Assembly (NCBI GenBank): GCA_944472135.2
Contig: OX235270.1
Location: forward strand, 73,665,168-73,729,167
Length of the DNA: 64,000 bases
Direction of reading: 5' to 3'
From: Trichobilharzia regenti
Lineage: Eukaryota > Platyhelminthes > Trematoda > Strigeidida > Schistosomatidae
This document shows positions 1 to 12,530 of this stretch, in pieces (within the stretch, counting starts at the first letter, position 1; each line of letters starts with the position of its first letter). Below the pieces are notes generated by a model. It had not been told where the DNA came from. It worked only from the letters and a program-made list of their open reading frames with translations, and did no database searches. A program made the position numbers and the translations under genes.

Positions 1-469
1 ATGTCTGTAATAGTATCTTTATATTGTCTTATTTGACAGGGAATGATTTTATTGTCAGGAGTTACTTGTTTAACTTCAGTACATGCGCAGAGAAACTGAA
101 AATAAGAAACGGTTAAAGTTCAGATTGTCTATTACCACCTGTACTTTGGAAATTCACTGTTACTCCACGGTTAATCTTCTTCTATACTTCATCTAATAAT
201 AATGATCTAAGTGCTTGTGGTGTGTCAGTGGCTCAGTAACAGAATACTCGCCAGCTACGCACGTCGCTCGGAGTCGGATACCCAGCCTTCGCACTCTTAA
301 ACCCCACCTAGTTTACTAACCGGCCTCAGGTTGATATGTCGGCTCCTTGTGTGGACGCTTCAGCAATGTCTGATTATTTAACTTGAAATAAGTTAGTGGC
401 CGAGCATTTCGATCCAATTAATAATCAACGGAAATATCCAAACTGAATTAACTAATTACTGATACCTGT

Positions 470-690
470 TGCACAAGAGTAGCTCTTTTGACCTAAGCGG
501 TTTATTGGATAACGCTTTGGCGTTTATAACTATGGGTATTGGGTTCGAACCTCAATGGGAACACCATCAGTCACTGGGGAATGCAGGTACGTCCAGGTGA
601 CGAGTTTCAAATGGGACGAGACATGCATCCTGGATTTCACTGCTAGTCAGCATACACCAATTTGATATCTAAATATGTTACGAAATGTTT
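470..690 (+). repeat. tRNA-derived SINE-like segment
   Basis: A perfect RNA polymerase III B-box lies at 542-552 (GGTTCGAACCT), about 45 bases after a degenerate A-box-like stretch near 500-512. The flanking arms do not fold into a credible tRNA cloverleaf, so this looks like a tRNA-derived SINE head followed by a tRNA-unrelated body. The family name is not recognised. Confidence 0.45.
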
Positions 691-966
691 GAACATACTT
701 TTCTTACAGGGATGCAGAGTAATGTAAGTGGACAAATTATTCATTGTTAAAAAAACTATTTATAGTATAATTAGACAAGAGAAGGGTGGGGTTCAGATTT
801 TGCTTGGAATCTAATACAAGATTGAACAACAAAGTGAATTTATACGTAATGTGATTGAAAGTTCAAACAGGTGGGAGTGAAGAGTAGAAATAAAATTATG
901 ACGTTGACAAATAACCAAATAAATCCGGAAATTTAATAGTGTTTTTTCTATAGTTGGTTTGTAAGG

Positions 967-1378
967 GATTGATATCAGTTAGGGAACCATTGAAAACAAG
1001 GGAGTACTTGAAAGCCGTCTCATCCTAGTTCGGGGATCATCGGCAGTAGTCACCCACCGGAAGGGGTTCGAACCCAGGACTTTCTAGTTACAAGGCAAGC
1101 TCGTATATCATTCGGCCACTTGTACCCGATTCAATGGCTCATGAATTCTAACTTCTACCAATTTAGTGAGACCCCAACCAATGTCGTAGGCGGAAAATCT
1201 ATCTTCACACTTGACTGGATGGACCTCACTGATCACGACGTCTCACTAGAACTCCAGGAAACTCCGTCCTGTAGCAAGTCACTAGTGAGCATCAGGCTAA
1301 TTGTCTATTGTTGGTTTGAAAGGATTAGTCTTATTTTTACCGGTTGATCGCGGATTGATATCAGTTAGAGAACCAGTG
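967..1378 (-). repeat. tRNA-like SINE segment between 28-bp direct repeats
   Basis: A B-box-like palindrome (GGGTTCGAACCC) lies at 1064-1075. On the minus strand it is preceded by an A-box-like stretch (GTGGCCGAATGATA). The unit sits between two near-identical 28-bp direct repeats, 967-994 and 1351-1378, both beginning GGATTGATATCAGTTAG. These could be long target-site duplications or a family-internal repeat. There is no cloverleaf, so a functional tRNA gene is unlikely. Confidence 0.45.
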
Positions 1379-2099
1379 AGTTCAACTAAGTAGGTGAAAA
1401 TCAAAAGGAGGCATAATGTTACGCAACAGAACGTAACACAGAAACATACAAACAAAACTATTACAGTTATCAGGTTAGTGAGAGATTTATTATACCATAC
1501 AGTGGTTGGGTCAAAGTCTTGATAGTAACCAGGGTTTTCTTTGCATATTGATTATCCCAAAAGCTTGACTAATTTCCCGTATGAACCAGGTGTCAGAAAA
1601 TCGCACTTGAGAACGGAAACGTTTAGGGGTTTAGTCAGGAAATCTAGTTGACACTCCCATTTCAGTCCCTGCTATCAACGTGCTGCCATAAATGCAAGTG
1701 AATCAGTAAATGCAGTTGTAGTTATCATGTGCTGGATACCTTCCCATTTTTGACTCAGTTGACGAGCATATCTTGTTGTGAAGGGGAATCACTCTAATAG
1801 TGCGGGAATGCTCTCTTCATCGCATCCTTGATTCTCTTTTCGGTTATTGTGGATATTTTTCCTCCTTTATACTCTAGACATATAAAACCTGGCTGCTTTT
1901 TAACTGTTGCGGATTTCGGTCTAGGTGTTTTTCACTTCCATATTTTAATATGAACACTCGGGAATATCCATTCTCCATAAGGTTATTTCCAATAATCGTG
2001 ATTTCCGTTCTAATCTTATTTTCTGAACATAACGTCCAAGCTCTTCTGAAGAGTGTTTTGACAAGGATCCATTTGTAACTGGTTGGTTAAAAGCTGTGA
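1379..2099. other. No recognised gene; possible PLE-derived tail
   Basis: No convincing exon was seen. The minus strand continues from the adjacent Penelope fragment but with many stops, so part of this stretch may be decayed PLE sequence downstream of the RT core. Confidence 0.3.
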
Positions 2100-2510
2100 T
2101 AATTAAATTATTGACCAGTTCATTTTTTTCTTACTATAGACAAACTTTTCGATCGTCTCATAAATTCTTCTTTTTATGATGACATCTAGAAAGTAAAACT
2201 GATTGTCATGTTCATAGTGCAGTGTAAATTCAATGTGAGAATGAGCCGCATTAAGTTTTCTAAACATCGTGGACACATGTTCCATAAATATGTCGTCAAC
2301 ATACCTGCAGTAATAGATGGCCCCTTTTATTTCCGACTTAATTTAAGTTATGAATTTGTCCTTAAGAAGATGACCAGAGGCGAACTGATGGCCATCCCAT
2401 CAATTTGCCGGTACAAGTGGTTGTTGAATTGGAACTGAATATTTTTGGTACAAAAAAGTAATAATTTTCGTAGCTGCTTTTCAGAAATAGGAAGTGGTTC
2501 AGATTGCTAG
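2100..2510 (-). pseudogene. Penelope-like element RT fragment
   Basis: Minus-strand translation gives Penelope-type reverse transcriptase blocks in the right order: a QIDGM-ISSPL block (normally DGVAMGSPLG) near 2450, the catalytic YCRYVDDIF block near 2300, and a palm segment ending in QFYFLDVIIKRR near 2165. Frameshifts separate the blocks. The catalytic YVDD is intact but the element is not. PLEs encode an RT with a C-terminal GIY-YIG endonuclease and move by target-primed reverse transcription; only the RT core is present here. Confidence 0.75.
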
Positions 2511-2569
2511 CATATGATTTTCACCCTTTCTCCGACTGGTATGCTTGTAAACAGCAAAAAAAACATCGT

Positions 2570-2850
2570 ATGACCCAAGGAGTTTGTCCTCGGAAAGCTG
2601 TACTTACAATATCGCGAACCTAAGACTAAACAAAGTTGAAGCTGAAGCTCTATCTCTAGGATTTAAGTGTCACCTACCCAAATCGTTTCTCGGCAGAAGC
2701 GACACAAAAACACAGTTTGAGTATCTATACGATCAAATATGTGATTCGAAACCCGTAGACGAGGATACAGAATTTCAGTTTAAGTATAAGAATAGTATCG
2801 CATTTCTTCTCATGCACAACCAAAATTGTCTACCGAAGAACACAGACTGA
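2570..2850 (+). pseudogene. Penelope-like element N-terminal fragment
   Basis: An open stretch contains VEAEALSLGFKCHLPKS followed by a DTKTQFEYLYDQIC-like segment. The same N-terminal PLE signature occurs on the minus strand at 62918-63154 (LEVLSLGLKFSDY, then DIQFEKLY), which identifies it. It lies on the opposite strand to the RT fragment at 2100-2510, so the two cannot be a simple single copy; either one was inverted or two insertions abut. Confidence 0.65.
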
Positions 2851-3489
2851 CTTTGAAAAATCTGTAAAACAACGATGAAATCATGATCTTTAGACCGGAG
2901 GAAATTCTGGTGTCGTAACAATAAACCGATAGGACTAAATCATCCTAGTGACAACGCTTCTGATTGACACAATCAGATTCTAGGTGAATAGGTCAAAAAA
3001 TGGAATGGATGGAATTTGTCCATATTTTAGGGCTTTGATATGAGCGAATATTATCTCTCCTGACTTATAGTTTGTGTGTGCGGGTGCAATGACTAAGGTG
3101 ACGTCCACTTTCAACAATATCGTTTGTCACAGTTGATTCAGTTTATATTTTATATGCCTTTGTTATGTCTTTTGTTATTGCATCTCTTAGTCTAAATAAT
3201 CATGGATTAAGACAACATTGTTGGATTATGGTCGATATATATTTCAAAAGGTTTTGATTTTCTAATAGTGTCCCTTGGAGTTGAGGGACGAGCGTTTTCT
3301 TTGTGCTGTTACATTGATTAGACGATCAACACTTTAATGAAGCTGTATGGATATCCAGTTTTTCCGAAGACATTTCTCCTCTTCTTCATGATAAGTGGGA
3401 CTACATTGCGATGGTGCTTTTGAGAATAATAGCTGAATACAACTTCTTTTGTATAGTGTTGAATGTTTGTTGTTGTAACTGAGCATTCC

Positions 3490-4255
3490 TGTCTGTCTGT
3501 CTTCAACATAGAAGTTTGCATCGATGTATATCAGTTCAAGTCGCCACACTCCATGTAGCACACAAAGTAAGAGAAGAAATGCAAAATATAGACAGTAGAC
3601 AGGGACATGAGACAAAAGGAATAGTAATAACGAAGAACAATATAGTTTCATTGGAAATTATAAGTCACAAGGAGTGGATGCATCTGCTCCAGTCATTGAG
3701 AACAATTTTGAGCCATATCACCGATTGTCTCCAGCGCTCGTTGTTTTTTATCGTCTCGAGGACCCCAACCAGGAAGTCTATGCCTTCCTATATGGCTTGA
3801 ACTAACTGTTGTGGATTTCATTGATTGATGAGGCTATGTTTTGCTTTGACTACCACTGACTCATTTCCAACCTGACCCTATATTAATTAACAGTGCTCTT
3901 CGAGGAAGACGATGGCTAGACATGGGTAATACATGTGTTAACCATCTCACTCGATGTAGCTTCACAGCCTCATCGATTGGTTTCCCCCCCCCTTACCTAG
4001 TACTCGACACCTTACCTCAGTATTGCTTACCCTACTATACCATTTCACACGGGAGACAGAACGAAGACACCTTTGAACAGAGGCAGCTAGCCGGGATTTT
4101 TGTCGTCCATTTTCAATGGCTATGTCTCGCTCACAGCCATAGAGGAGGACATAGCGGATTGATGAGAAGTACACATGCCCTTTGGTCGATATCTAGTGGG
4201 ATATCATGTCTGCGCCAGAGACGGTGTAAACTGGCATATGCGAAACGAACCTTCT
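3490..4255 (-). mobile_element. SR2-like non-LTR retrotransposon, 3' fragment
   Basis: The minus strand encodes the C-terminal tail of an SR2/RTE-like polyprotein (RYVLLYGCERD, then QRCLRSVSRVKWYSRVSNTEV) at 4174-3962, followed by a 3' untranslated tail reaching a short CTGT/ACAG repeat near 3490-3503. The tail is closely similar to the segments at 54556-54960 and 55430-55800. It is 5'-truncated and inactive. RTE-type elements commonly end in short tandem repeats rather than poly(A). Confidence 0.65.
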
Positions 4256-5489
4256 AAATCCAGTATCTGATTTGTGTATGTGGATTTTCTGTATATTTGT
4301 ATTTCGAATTTTCTTGCTCTTTATCTCTTGGTCAAAACATTTAAAATCCTGGTCCCTTTTCGCATTTACATTTTAATGTCGTTGGATATGTTGCTGTGTA
4401 GGTTGTTATTGCTTTCCATACCATATTTTTAGTCACAGCGAATATGTCGTCAGCATAAATTATCCAACTCTTCAATGTGGTTATTTTAATGCATTCATGC
4501 TTTGTAGTCTTTCCTAACAGTTTTGGCGGTTAATCTCCGATTGAACTGATCCTGTTGGTATATCTTATATCTGCTCGTATATTTGATATAACACACGGTG
4601 GTACAGTAGTAATAACTGGATGACGTTTCAAGCAAAAATTATCTCTTTTAATCAAAGAAGTAATAACCACTTTTGTTAGTTGTTTGGATAAATCCATCCA
4701 CCAATTGAGCTACGAATTTTCTCCATCATTTCAAAATATTTGAGAAATGGATACATTAAAAACAGTTTGTAAAGTTGTCAGCTTCATTAAATAGAGATAT
4801 TGTACTACTGTAGTATCTGTTGTTGGTGTCACTTCCTACTACTTTTTTGATTTACAATGAGAATGTTTTAAAGGTTTGTGATAAATCCTTAACCTCGTTT
4901 TTGTAAGTTAGTAACATTTTTTTTCAACATTTGTAACCTGAGAGAGGTTCACAGTGTAACAACAAAAGGCAAGACAAGAAAGCCAGGATATATTTTTCAT
5001 TAATTAAACCGCTGTATACATATATAGTTTATATTCGTTAACCAACCACTGCACGTATGATTTTGGTTTATATTAAACCACGTAAAATAGAATCTTCAAA
5101 TATACATAGTATTCTTTTGTTAATGCTGTGTATTGAACTGTGGGAATGCGTGAGAATCATATTCCGTCGGAACGCACTGTCTGTATCACACCACCCCACA
5201 ACAGCAATTAAAATCAATCGTCAATATAATTTAAGAAGAGATAGATTGTATTAATGATCTTTTGATGATTTGAGAATCTGAAGTTTACTTCTAACTGACT
5301 TCAAAATGAAATGAAATTTCAAAATTAAGTTCATTATCACTGAATCGTTTACAAATTTAAATCTGTTTTAAAGTTTGGGTTACAGATGTGTGTATTTCAG
5401 GGTTTAGTCTATAACTACCTAAGGCATGCCTTAGTTACTTAAATGGAACTGAAATTAACCGACATTTTGCAAGGCTATTGAAATAATAT
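4256..5489. other. No gene recognised
   Basis: AT-rich sequence with only short reading frames in all six frames and no splice-framed exon that I could support. Confidence 0.3.
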
Positions 5490-8195
5490 CATTATTGTAT
5501 TATTATTTCCTTGGGTTCCGAGTAGAACATAGGGCTTCAACAATACATCTCCACTTTCTTCTATTTTCTGTGATCCTCTTCAGCTGGGCCGATGATTGCC
5601 CAAACTCTCTCAACTCTTCCTCACACGATCTCCTCCATGTCACCTTCACACCAACGACCCACTCGTTGCTTCCCATTGGGATTCCACTCAAGCGATGGCC
5701 TGCATTGCACGTGACGTCATTTGACGACCTCGACGTATACCCGATCCATCTTCATTTTTCCCTACATATTTGTTGGGTGATTGGCTCTTGGTTGGTTTGT
5801 TCCCAGCTGGAGTTTCTTGTCACCAATTCTTTCTGATCTTCAAGATGGAATCACCGAAGGCGGCTTTTGAAAATGTCTCCAGTGACCTGTTGGAAATCCT
5901 CTTCATGACACACAATACGAGTTTCTGACTGACTGACTTCATATTTGTGTTGAAAATCCGAATGTTGTTGTTAATGCTGGGTGAGTGCAGAAGATTTCCA
6001 AACTGGTTTCAGGTTGATGAAGGTGTATATTGACTTTCCTATTCTTGTTACCTTAACATCTTCATCCGTGCCGTTTGTCTGGGGTTGAAACGACTCTTCC
6101 TAGATAGGTGAAGGAAGTAACCTCGGTTAAATGTCTGCCTTTGATGTTGATTAGTTCTGGTTGTTGCTGTTGTTTTTGTTGTTGGTTTGTTATCTTCATC
6201 AGCTCCGTCTTCTGTATGTTCACCTGCAGTCCAGTCTTCACCTTCTAGCTCTTCCGCTTGTTTGTTGGTTCTCGTCTGTAAGTCTTCCAGTTTGTGTGAC
6301 ATTAAACATAAACCATCCACACGCGAAATCCCAATCCTCTAGGGTCTTATTATCCGTGGTCCAGCGTATTCCTGAGTCCCCGCCATACCCCCCAACAGTC
6401 TGACGCATAGTACAGTCCACCACAATTAAGGGTATCATCGATGATAATAGTCAGGCTGTCTTGTCTTACTCCTGTATTCATTTCGTTGTGGATCACCTGA
6501 CACGTGGCATTGTCACATATCCAGCTGTTGAATGAGGCTGATAAAGACTTGGGCACTAAACGCTGTGGAACTAAATGCCGTAGTATTGAAATAGTTTCCA
6601 AATCACTTCTCAGTCAACGCTGTCTGTCGAAGACATTTTCGAAGTCGATGGAGGATGTTGAGGTAGAGAGAGAGAGAGAGGTTTCACTGCCATTCTATGA
6701 TTTGTTCTGTGATGGCGATGCTTAGAGTTGCAATTTGATCAGCACATGATTCGCCTCTGCTGAATCCAGCTTGTTCCGGTGGGGCTGGTGTAGTTCTGCA
6801 TCCAGTGCATCTTTTATTCTCTCCAGGATTATGTGACTTAGTTTTTACTTGGCGTGGACAAGAGCATTATTCCACACTAGTTGTTGCAGAGTGAGGTGTA
6901 AGTCGCCTTTGTTTGTCAGCTAGACAAAGTAACCAGTCTTTCTTCCAATCAGTAGGTATCCTTCCTTCTTTCCAAACCTTTTGCAATAATGGCGTGAGAA
7001 CATCTGGCTCAGTCTCTGAGTCCGTTTTCAGTGGTTCGGAGGAAATTCGTCTGGTCCTGCTGCCTTCCCGGCCGTCAGTTTTGTGCGGGCTGTCGGTGTT
7101 GTATTTCTGGGCGAGTTACTGGTGATGGTCGATTCTAGAGTCCTTTAAAGTGATCAGCCCATTGTTTGATTTGTTTTTCCTCTTTGGTAATCAGGTTCCC
7201 TTGTACATCTTTTATTGGTTTTATCGACTGGAGTGATCTTCCCGGATAGGGACGTGGTTATTTGATATAATGTTCTGAGGTCTCTTTTACCTTCCACCTG
7301 ACTGTTTTGCTTTATTTGTCATTGTCGTAGAATTGCCTTTTGCCTCTCCTAGCACTGTTCTTGACTTCTTTATTCAGTGCAGTATACATTGAAACTAGCT
7401 TCTCCTTCTGTTGCCCGTCTTTGTATTGAGTCATCCTCTCTTTCACCATTCTCCTCTGTTCTCTTCTATTAGCTTCTAGGTAGGTGTCCTTTGAGAGCCA
7501 TTCTTTGTCGTGTCTCTTCTCTCTTCCTAGAGCAGTTGTACACGTTTCCTTGAACATCACCTTCAGAGAATTCCTATGTTCTCCCATACAGGTTTCCTCA
7601 GTGACGCCACTTAGTGTGTCCGACTTTGCTCTGATCTTTGTTCTTCAGTTTCTGACTGCTGAACTTGAATTACAGTGATCTATCTCCTTTTGTTTTCATG
7701 GATTTCCGCTTCACGTTGAAGGTTCCTTGAACTAGATGATGGTCGGAGCTCGCCCACATATGCTCCCCTTCTCGACTTTGTGTCCAACATACTGGCTGCG
7801 TCCCCACTTCCTTGAGATTGATATGAAATGTATTTGGTTTGTGGTATGTCTGTCAGGCGAAATCCATGTTGCTTTGTGTTTATCTTTGTGTTTGTGCACG
7901 CTCCCTCCGATCACCAAATGGTTGGAAGAGCAGAAGTCTGCGAATAATTCTCGGTTCTCATTGATTTCATCAGGTGAGAGCCTCTCGACCCATGGTGAGT
8001 TCTCTTTCTGTATTATCTGCTCCCAGTTTGGCTTGCATTTAAATCGCCCATAAGGATTTCAGTGTCACCACTTAAGATATTGTCCATTATTGTTTATAGC
8101 TGTCTATAGAAGTCTTCTTTCTCCTCTTGTTCCACGTTGTGTGTAGCATTGGACAATTGTAACTTTCCTTCCTTTTGAGTTGAATCGTGATGTAT
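5490..8195 (-). mobile_element. RTE-like non-LTR retrotransposon, decayed 5'-truncated copy
   Basis: Read on the minus strand, recognisable pieces run in polyprotein order. An endonuclease segment lies near 8190-8130 (FNSKGRKV-IVQCY), then VIGGSVHKHKDKHKATW at 7917-7860, the connector (LGREKRHDKEW) at 7587-7312, RT remnants from 7080 to 6240, and the C-terminal tail (VTWRRSCEEELREFG) at 5691-5503. The 3' end carries an AATAAT-type repeat near 5490. Frameshifts and stops separate every block, so the copy is dead. The tail ending CSTRNP places it in the same subfamily as the copy at 59945-62265. No target duplication was found. Confidence 0.75.
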
Positions 8196-9330
8196 TTGCA
8201 CATTATTTGACCATTTTTTCTAAGTGATTACTGTAACGTCTGATGTAAGATGGGTCTATTTTCTGAGGATGCTAATTTAAGCTTTATTATATTTCGTTAC
8301 TACCATTTTCGTGTGATGATTCAGAAACGTCAAATATTCCTTCTCCGTGTTACTGTATGCCTTCGAATCTCATGACTCAATGAAGTTCAGTACTTAATAT
8401 TAATATTGATCTGGTATTGTGATATCAAACAAATTTTACTTAAAATGGGTGCCTGTTTGTTCACTTCTGTCGAACGTTTTCTTTGTATTTTAATTGGCAT
8501 CCTACTTATTAAACATCTGAACATGAAATTCGTTCCCACTGTATCAGTGCTCTGGTTGCCACTGGTGACATCATGATAGCCACTCGCTCCCTGAGTGTGC
8601 TCATGTTTGTCGTCTTGTTGACCAGACCAGAGGGCACAACTGACTATCCAGTTGACAATTTTGACAAACTTGATCCATTTCATCTGCTCTCGCAGATTCT
8701 CAACACTTCTATGCCCTATCTTCTTATTTCTTTAGTTACCTAGACAGCCTTCCCAGCTATCCTCGTACATTGTACAGACATTCCACTTCCCCATTCTTAT
8801 TCTTGCTTTCATCGAGAGAAGACACATCTGCTGGCTGACTGGCTTCCTGAAGGAGGGATTTCACCAGCCTGCTGTGTCATTTCGCCTCTCCGATTCGAGT
8901 GAATAATAATATTATTATTTGAATTTTTTTTATTTTCAACATAATTTCTGTGAGTTGATGTTTTTCTATCAGCTTGATTGGTATTGTGATGTAGAGTCGC
9001 CATCTCCACGCTCAACCCTCCCTCTTTCCTCCGGTTTGGTACCGGTTAGAAAACTAGCAAACTACTTAACTAGGCGAGGTTATAAGTTATTTAAATTAAT
9101 CCCGGCGTGTTAAGTAAATCAAAACAAGATTTTTCTGAACGTTTCGCTGTGTAAGCCAATTAAAAATGTGCGTGAGCACACGTTGTAACTGAATTCATAG
9201 CTAAAATGATAAAAATTTGATTCAATGTGTCGGTTATAGATTAGGGCAGCCCAGTGATTCAAGCCGGTCACTGCAGATTGTTTTGTCAAACTAATATAAG
9301 AATAAAACTTGTGCACTGTGGTAGAGTGTA
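8196..9330. other. No gene recognised
   Basis: Short frames only; no repeat family or exon could be supported. Confidence 0.3.
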
Positions 9331-9434
9331 ATTCCATTATGGGTAAATTTTGTTTTGATAAAGTCTCACAGCGTTATACAGTAATGTTTACTGATGACGT
9401 TTCGAGCACAATTTATTGCTCATAATCATATCAA
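9331..9434 (+). repeat. Left arm of 104-bp PLE inverted repeat
   Basis: Begins ATTCCATTATGGG and is matched by the reverse complement of 10169-10272 with a few mismatches. It contains a CTGATGA box at 9391-9397. Confidence 0.85.
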
Positions 9435-10168
9435 GGTACTCACACAACTTTCTAACTTCGTTTATATAATTCCATTATTTTTTCATCGCTTGACTTGATT
9501 GGTAGTAGTATTTTCCATATTTCTGGTATGAGTGATGCGTCATTCCTATTGCACTTTTTGAATGTAGACTCGATGAACAAGGATTCAGTAATCAACCTCT
9601 CTCTCCACCTACCTAGATTACTTTTTAGAATTTTAACCCTCTCCCACCCTATTGTGTGGTTGTGTGTTAGCGCATGCATTGCAATTGCTGAGCTTTTTTC
9701 TAAATTACTTATCTTCTCGGGGTCAACCATTCTTACCTTAGCTAAATTTTTTATGCTCTGACAACCTGACTACCCCTGACCTACTAGTTTGACCTATATA
9801 GTTGACCTCACAGTCATTGCATGGTATTTTGTAAATAATATTATTTTGTCTAATTGGGTCAACTGGGTCCTTTAACCTACAGAGCTTGTCCCTGAGTGAG
9901 TTTGTAGGTTTAAATGCCACCCTAATTCCTATTTTATTCAGAATCCTACGTAGTGTCTCAGATGTCCCCTCTTTATATGGTATAACTGTGGATGACTTAT
10001 ATTCTTTCTTATTTATGCTATTATTACTAGTTTCACAATTATTTTTATTTTGTTTTTGGCCTTTAATGATCTTCCTAATGAATTTTATAGGATAGTTGTT
10101 CAAAAGCAAAAATAATTGTGAAACTAGTAATAATAGCATAAATAAAACTCAAGGAAGTAAATAAAAAA

Positions 10169-10272
10169 TTGATATGATTATGAGCAATAAATTGTGCCTA
10201 GAAACTCATCAGTAAACATTACTGTATAACGCTGTGAGACTTTATCAAAACAAAATTTACCCATAATGGAAT
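10169..10272 (-). repeat. Right arm of 104-bp PLE inverted repeat
   Basis: Reverse complement of 9331-9434, with a CTGATGA box on the minus strand at 10206-10212. The outer ends of both arms are the same ATTCCATTATGGG sequence. Confidence 0.85.
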
Positions 10273-10470
10273 TGTCTAACTAATGTCAATTATTGGTAAT
10301 ATATTACCGAGGGAACAATAATAATAATAATGTCAATTCCTGACGAAAGATACTTCAAATCCAGTCAAATTCTTACCAACTATCTGACATAAGATAACGA
10401 AATGATTTATGGGTTTTTATGTCCGACTTTTCAGTATTATGCTTTTCTATTATTTTTTCTTTCTATCTAG

Positions 10471-10878
10471 TCTACTGTCAGTTCAGCAGTTAAAGATAGT
10501 GGAATCTCATGCATATCTACAGAAAATGTAACCAATACTGGACGTGCTAAGTCGAATCAACCTGGAGACACTCATTCAGACACAAACTCATCAAGTTGTT
10601 TGGCAAACAAAAGCACCAGTTCAACACTGTTGGATCGAACACATTCATCAGTTAATAAGTCATATAATCGAAATCTAAATAAATCAGGAACAACGTCAAC
10701 AGTTAATGCTACTAGTAGTAATGTTATAACTAGTTCAAAGAATAAGATTTACTCTGGTAATGAAGTGATTCAAGAGCCTCAGTCATCTTCACTAGTTAAA
10801 CAAGACGAGTTAGCTCGTTTAATCGGACAAGCCCAGATGCTAATTCGAAGTAACCGTTTGGTTCAGGCCTTAGAATTG
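10471..10878 (+). CDS. EDC4: EDC4/Ge-1 exon (third from last)
   Basis: Enhancer of mRNA-decapping protein 4 is the large P-body scaffold that links the decapping enzyme Dcp2 to its activator Dcp1 in the cytoplasm. The exon is 408 nt, follows a pyrimidine-rich acceptor (TTTCTATCTAG) and ends at a GTATGT donor; both ends are phase 0. The first 110 residues or so are Ser/Thr/Asn-rich low-complexity linker. The end (KQDELARLIGQAQMLIRSNR, then LVQALEL) matches the start of the conserved C-terminal helical domain. Earlier exons, with the WD40 region, were not found in the window and probably lie upstream or beyond the PLE. Confidence 0.8.
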
Positions 10879-12530
10879 GTATGTTTAATCACTTCTAAGT
10901 CAAGGTTATAATATGGTGTTAAATTTTTGCCAGTGGACTTGATGAATATTTTCGCAGACTGTGCATCCTGGATTCAAGTTTTTCATAACAAAGCTTTCTA
11001 TATATAAATCAAGAGAATTGTCATCAGTGTTGATCCATGAAGAGCTACTTGCTGTACACCCGTATATGATAACCATTTTCGGCACCATCAAGTAAAGTTT
11101 CCTGCATAGATGTGGTGTCGATGAATTATAGATCTTGCTAGTATATATTCCTGACTGGTTTTCATTTTGAGATGGTATGTTCCTACGGGAAAGTTACCAG
11201 TCGAACTGTAGTTAGTCTCTGATGTAAAATATTATGGCTTTTCTTAACTTTGTTGTAGAAAAAACAATAAAGACGTCATCTAATTGTCTGAAAGTTTACC
11301 TGTAGCGCTGTCATATTAGGTAAATCCACTGGCAAGATGAAACGATGTCATACACCCTTTGATCAATTTGTAAGCCTACCTTCTAAGCAGTTGGTGTTAG
11401 TTATTATCATTTAGGTATTTAACTATGGTTATTCATTTTATTGGCTTTAACCATTCAGGTTTTAACTGATTAAAAATGCCCACTAAAATTTTCAAAAGAA
11501 TGAATAGTGAACAAACAGTACCATTGTGGTGAGAGCAGGCTGCTAGCCGATTGGTTGGCACTAATCTACGTTAATGTCTAGGTCACTAATATTGGCCGTG
11601 AACAAGGCTGTTTCAACAACCAATCACAGCAAACCTAAATGTGGACAAATATGATTCGCAGATAGATGGCTCTACTTTCCGAGAAATATCGAACACAACC
11701 AATCATAAGACTGTGTTTGTCTGCTTAACTTCCGAGAAACAACCAATCAGAAGACTGCCTTTTTCTGCTTGCATAAGCCTTATTAATGCATATAAAATAT
11801 ATAATTTTAAAATCGCCTTTTACCATTTGCGATAACTTCATCATCAGGCTCTACAGTTTTATATACATTATAGTGAATGAATGAATTAGTGTTATGAACG
11901 ACATTAATGTCTAAATAACATCGAATCAATAATATCAGTTGATTGCAACTCAATAGCATCAACATAAAATAAGCTGAATGTCAGAAAAATTAGGAAAGAT
12001 AATATTACAAATTCGTGAATTTATAGTTTCTACTGAAGGCCAGGGGATTAGTAGGGGCTGGACTTGTTTCTTTTGAACACAGAGCATTGGTTGTTTGAGG
12101 CGAATTGCAATAGCCTCTGCTGTTTGAAGCCTGTGGTGCTTCGATTTTTTTGGTAATTTATTTGGCACCCGGTATAATAAAGAGAAGGATTCATCTACGC
12201 CGACTTTGTGGCCTGTTTGCGCCAGATGTTCCAATATCGAGCTGTTAATAGTTTTCACTACACCTTTACTCAGCCATGCTGGGAGATGTTCTCGAGCGCG
12301 AAAAATCAAGTTCCTAGAGCAACGGCCAATATAAGTGGCTCCACAAGCGCAGTTGATTTTTTTAGATTAAACTTTTCTAACAGACTTCTTATTACGTGAA
12401 CCTCGTCAAAACCACTAATTTTGTTTACTATGTGTAACCTGTTTTTGATATTCATTTGTGCGGTCATTGTTGGCTGGTTATTTGATTTAACATATTCACA
12501 TACACTCCACTGGTAATCTTTTTCTTCTAG
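10879..12530 (+). other. EDC4 intron carrying a PLE remnant
   Basis: A 1,652-nt intron with a GTATGT donor and a TTTTTCTTCTAG acceptor. The first 950 nt hold nothing I recognise; 11830-12480 is a minus-strand Penelope-like remnant, antisense to the gene. Confidence 0.75.
11830..12480 (-). mobile_element. Penelope-like element 3' remnant in EDC4 intron
   Basis: The minus-strand segment at 12309-11959 reads REHLPAWLSKGVVKTINSSI and on to VQKKQVQPLLIPWPSVETIN. The copy at 58377-58000 is closely similar, and the noncoding end at 11840-12000 is nearly base-identical to 57905-58060. This is the linker and terminal region of a PLE; the RT is absent. It carries a CTGATGA box at 11841-11847 (-). Confidence 0.75.

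Larger units (their letters stand above)
9331..10272 (-). mobile_element. Penelope-like element 3' fragment with flanking inverted repeat
   Basis: The minus strand encodes the PLE GIY-YIG endonuclease. IYKIPCNDCEVNYIGQT lies in the frame at 10139-9738, continued after a frameshift by the C-terminal segment (LTHNHTIGWERVKIL) at 9730-9452. The unit is bounded by an approximately 104-bp inverted repeat (9331-9434 and 10169-10272). A second internal inverted repeat of about 42 bp lies at 10011-10052 and 10101-10143. The RT domain is missing, so this is a 5'-truncated copy, as is usual after target-primed reverse transcription. Confidence 0.8.

Noticed and set aside
541..551. tRNA gene suggested by a perfect B-box
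   Set aside because: The surrounding bases do not form acceptor, D and anticodon arms; a SINE head explains it better. The same applies to 1064-1075.
3318..3651. Overlapping minus frames of 67 and 105 codons
   Set aside because: Low-complexity, Leu/Phe-rich antisense of SR2-like 3' tail sequence; no family features.
10318..10333. AAT microsatellite as an element tail
   Set aside because: A short run of ATA/AAT repeats with no retroelement coding sequence attached; common in AT-rich DNA.
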